Shown here piece after piece: positions 55,478 through 56,656 of a stretch of 56,656 bases of DNA. The stretch comes from Flavobacteriaceae bacterium. GTDB taxonomy: Bacteria; Bacteroidota; Bacteroidia; Flavobacteriales; Flavobacteriaceae. Position 1 is the first letter of the stretch; each line of letters begins with the position of its first letter. A program made the position numbers and the translations under genes. Below the pieces are notes generated by a model. The model was not told the origin of the DNA, searched no databases, and saw only the letters and a program-made list of their open reading frames with translations. The stretch is from the NCBI GenBank assembly GCA_009886625.1, contig QXZA01000020.1, positions 1 to 56,656 of the forward strand. Direction: 5' to 3'.

Positions 55478-55870
55478 TTAATCTCTGAAGGGAATATTTG
55501 ATCTAAAACTCCTATTCATCCAATCATATGTTTCTTTCATGAATTTATTTTTAGCATAATTCGATGAAAAAATTGAATTGAGTTTTTTTTGATTCACAGT
55601 ATAGTTAATGGGCAACTGAGCCCCTTTAGAGCTATTAAAATTGATGGTCAAGTGCTGTGCTTTCTCATTATCTTTAGCTTTTTCGAGCACTTCAACAACA
55701 TCTTTAACTATGGTTCTCAAGAGAAGACTTGACTCTAAATGATAGTATTCAGAATCGTTCTGAGTCTGAAAAGGTAAGTCTGTTGGATAATTCAGTTCGC
55801 TCTCCTGAGAGAACATATTGACTGAAATGAAAGTAATAAAAAGTAAAGTAAAAATCTTGAACTGATTCAT
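55478..55870 (-). CDS. Exported protein of unknown function
   Basis: A 130-residue protein with a clear type I signal peptide (KIFTLLFITFISVNMFSQ, cleavage after about residue 21, the common FSQ-E end of Flavobacteriia). The mature part is polar, has a predicted helix (LLLRTIVKDVVEVLEKAKD) and ends with an Arg/Phe-rich segment. It has no cysteines and no T9SS C-terminal signal. I recognise no family. It stands alone between tRNA-Val and the acetate genes; the 3' flank has no evident terminator. Confidence 0.6.
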   Translation of the reverse strand: MNQFKIFTLLFITFISVNMFSQESELNYPTDLPFQTQNDSEYYHLESSLLLRTIVKDVVEVLEKAKDNEKAQHLTINFNSSKGAQLPINYTVNQKKLNSIFSSNYAKNKFMKETYDWMNRSFRSNIPFRD

Positions 55871-55904
55871 GTTTTTAGTATTTGATATTAATAATTCTTA
55901 TTCG

Positions 55905-55979
55905 TGGGTGTTATAGGATTCGAACCTATGACCTCTACCCTGTCAAGGTAGCGCTCTAAACCAACTGAGCTAAACACCC
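55905..55979 (-). tRNA. tRNA-Val (anticodon GAC)
   Basis: Full cloverleaf on the minus strand: acceptor GGGTGTT/AACACCC, D stem GCTC/GAGC, anticodon stem CTACC/GGTAG with loop TTGACAG, T stem ATAGG/CCTAT with loop TTCGAAT, discriminator A and no encoded CCA. Anticodon GAC reads GTC and GTT (valine). The 5' flank has no clean TAnnTTTG promoter. Confidence 0.95.
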
Positions 55980-55990
55980 GTGAGGGCTTA

Positions 55991-56044
55991 CCTCTTATCA
56001 ACATATCTATCGTGCCCGTTTAAGTGTCCAGATGTTTTAAGAGG
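55991..56044. repeat. Imperfect inverted repeat upstream of tRNA-Val
   Basis: CCTCTTATCAACAT (55991-56004) is nearly the reverse complement of ATGTTTTAAGAGG (56032-56044), with a 27-base spacer. It lies between the tRNA and the end of the small ORF at 56059. There is no T run, so it is not an ordinary intrinsic terminator; it may fold in RNA or bind a dimeric protein. Confidence 0.35.
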
Positions 56045-56058
56045 CAATTAATATATTA

Positions 56059-56235
56059 CTATTTTTTAGACAACTCATACCTCATCTTATGATAATCTGA
56101 TGCATTTATTCTCTTACCTAAATAAAGGAATTGCACTTTACCATTAACTACTTTCTTCGTGAGTTTTGATAAGAGATTAACAGGATTAGAAGTCCCTAAA
56201 ACTAAATGAAGAGGATATGCCGATGATTTAGTCAA
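56059..56235 (-). CDS. Possible small protein coupled to the upstream membrane protein
   Basis: A 58-codon frame beginning with TTG at 56235, overlapping the stop of the membrane protein gene by 8 bases, and ending in TAG at 56059. The product would be basic (many Lys near the C-terminus, HKMRYELSKK at the end) with a hydrophobic N-terminal third. There is no ATG, and the in-frame stop ten codons upstream leaves TTG as the likely initiator. It could instead be the shifted remnant of a longer C-terminus. No family recognised. Confidence 0.35.
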   Translation of the reverse strand: MTKSSAYPLHLVLGTSNPVNLLSKLTKKVVNGKVQFLYLGKRINASDYHKMRYELSKK

Positions 56236-56629
56236 TTGCCTTTCTTGAGCCGTACAACCCTAATGCTGTAGATGACACTATTAGAATTAAAATAGGAATT
56301 GGTGGCCCCCCACCTCTAAATAGGTGATTAAAAAGAGCCACTAGTAAGACTGTGCCTGCAAATACAGAATAAGCCAAGAATATTTTTTTGTTTGACTCAT
56401 TATCAAATTTTAACCTCCATAAAGAAAAAATAAACAGACCTACTCCAATCATATGCATTGCAGTAACATCAATTATTCCCTGCGAAAAGAAAATTAAATC
56501 AGCAGATATTTCACCTTTAAAAAAGGGCTGCATAAGTCCTACTGGATCTAAAAAAACGCCCAATAATAGTCCAACTCCCATGAGAATTTGAATAATACTA
56601 ATTACAGGGAAAATAAACTTTGATTTCAT
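56228..56629 (-). CDS. Small polytopic membrane protein of unknown function
   Basis: A 133-residue protein with four predicted membrane helices, at roughly residues 5-25, 45-70, 83-104 and 108-126. Polar residues near helix ends include HMIGVG and a loop NHLFRGGGPPIP. No catalytic motif or family is recognised. The ATG at 56629 lies 27 bases from the window edge, so its upstream context is mostly out of view. A small frame (56059-56235) overlaps its stop and may be translated with it. Confidence 0.65.
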   Translation of the reverse strand: MKSKFIFPVISIIQILMGVGLLLGVFLDPVGLMQPFFKGEISADLIFFSQGIIDVTAMHMIGVGLFIFSLWRLKFDNESNKKIFLAYSVFAGTVLLVALFNHLFRGGGPPIPILILIVSSTALGLYGSRKAID

Positions 56630-56656
56630 TTTAATTGATTTACGGTTAATAAGCTA

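Noticed and set aside
1-56656. CRISPR arrays, insertion sequences, phage or plasmid genes
   Set aside because: No regularly spaced repeats of the CRISPR kind, no transposase, integrase or terminal repeats were found on either strand.

Overview
The window is a stretch of chromosome from a member of the Bacteroidota, most likely class Flavobacteriia, family Flavobacteriaceae. The evidence is the AT-rich DNA, gliding/type IX secretion genes (gldB, gldC, gldJ, porV), a very long acidic FtsZ tail, a DnaG without its zinc ligands, and promoter motifs of the Bacteroidota form TTG-N18-21-TAnnTTTG. There are no insertion sequences, phage genes, CRISPR arrays or other accessory DNA; nearly everything is housekeeping or lineage core.

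Layout. (1) 4-16151, minus strand: a complete division and cell wall (dcw) cluster, mraZ-rsmH-ftsL-ftsI-murE-mraY-murD-ftsW-murG-murC-ftsQ-ftsA-ftsZ, then yqeY and tRNA-Arg(TCG). Most junctions overlap or lie within a few bases, so it reads as one transcription unit. Its head carries 10-bp-spaced GTGG repeats that look like MraZ operators. (2) 16248-20496: divergent alpha/beta hydrolase and engB, then gldB-gldC on the minus strand, nadE, and a decayed LuxR-type response regulator. (3) 20493-31956, minus strand: dnaG, a polyprenyl diphosphate synthase, rlmN, queA, aroA, a MazG-like pyrophosphohydrolase, a HAD phosphatase, radC, mpl, obg and adk. (4) 32047-41094: purK-purE-M3 peptidase, a rhodanese lipoprotein and a UbiA-like membrane protein (both minus), gcvP and a KAS III-like enzyme. 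(5) 41166-46599: mlaE-mlaF, then on the minus strand a SprT-like protein, an SDR, and pyruvate dehydrogenase E2 and E1-alpha. (6) 46700-51345: porV and gldJ divergent, then murF and a small lipoprotein. (7) 51349-56629: acs, an acetate-type sodium:solute symporter and its small DUF4212 partner, an exported protein of unknown function, tRNA-Val(GAC), and a membrane protein with a possible coupled small ORF.

Working together. The dcw cluster with murF and mpl covers most cytoplasmic peptidoglycan precursor synthesis and recycling; the DNPR motif of MurE and the presence of Mpl both point to meso-diaminopimelate wall peptides. GldB, GldC, GldJ and PorV belong to the gliding/T9SS machinery. The acs-symporter-DUF4212 set takes up and activates acetate.

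The best leads are the MraZ operator array, the zinc-less DnaG, the response-regulator pseudogene with an atypical receiver, the missing porU between porV and gldJ, near-leaderless promoters at mlaE and the KAS III gene, and a UbiA-like protein with only one metal-binding motif. I saw no clearly novel multi-gene system. No gene-free stretch exceeds 300 bases: 55236-55477 (242 bases) shows nothing I can name, and 19825-20492 is filled by the pseudogene.
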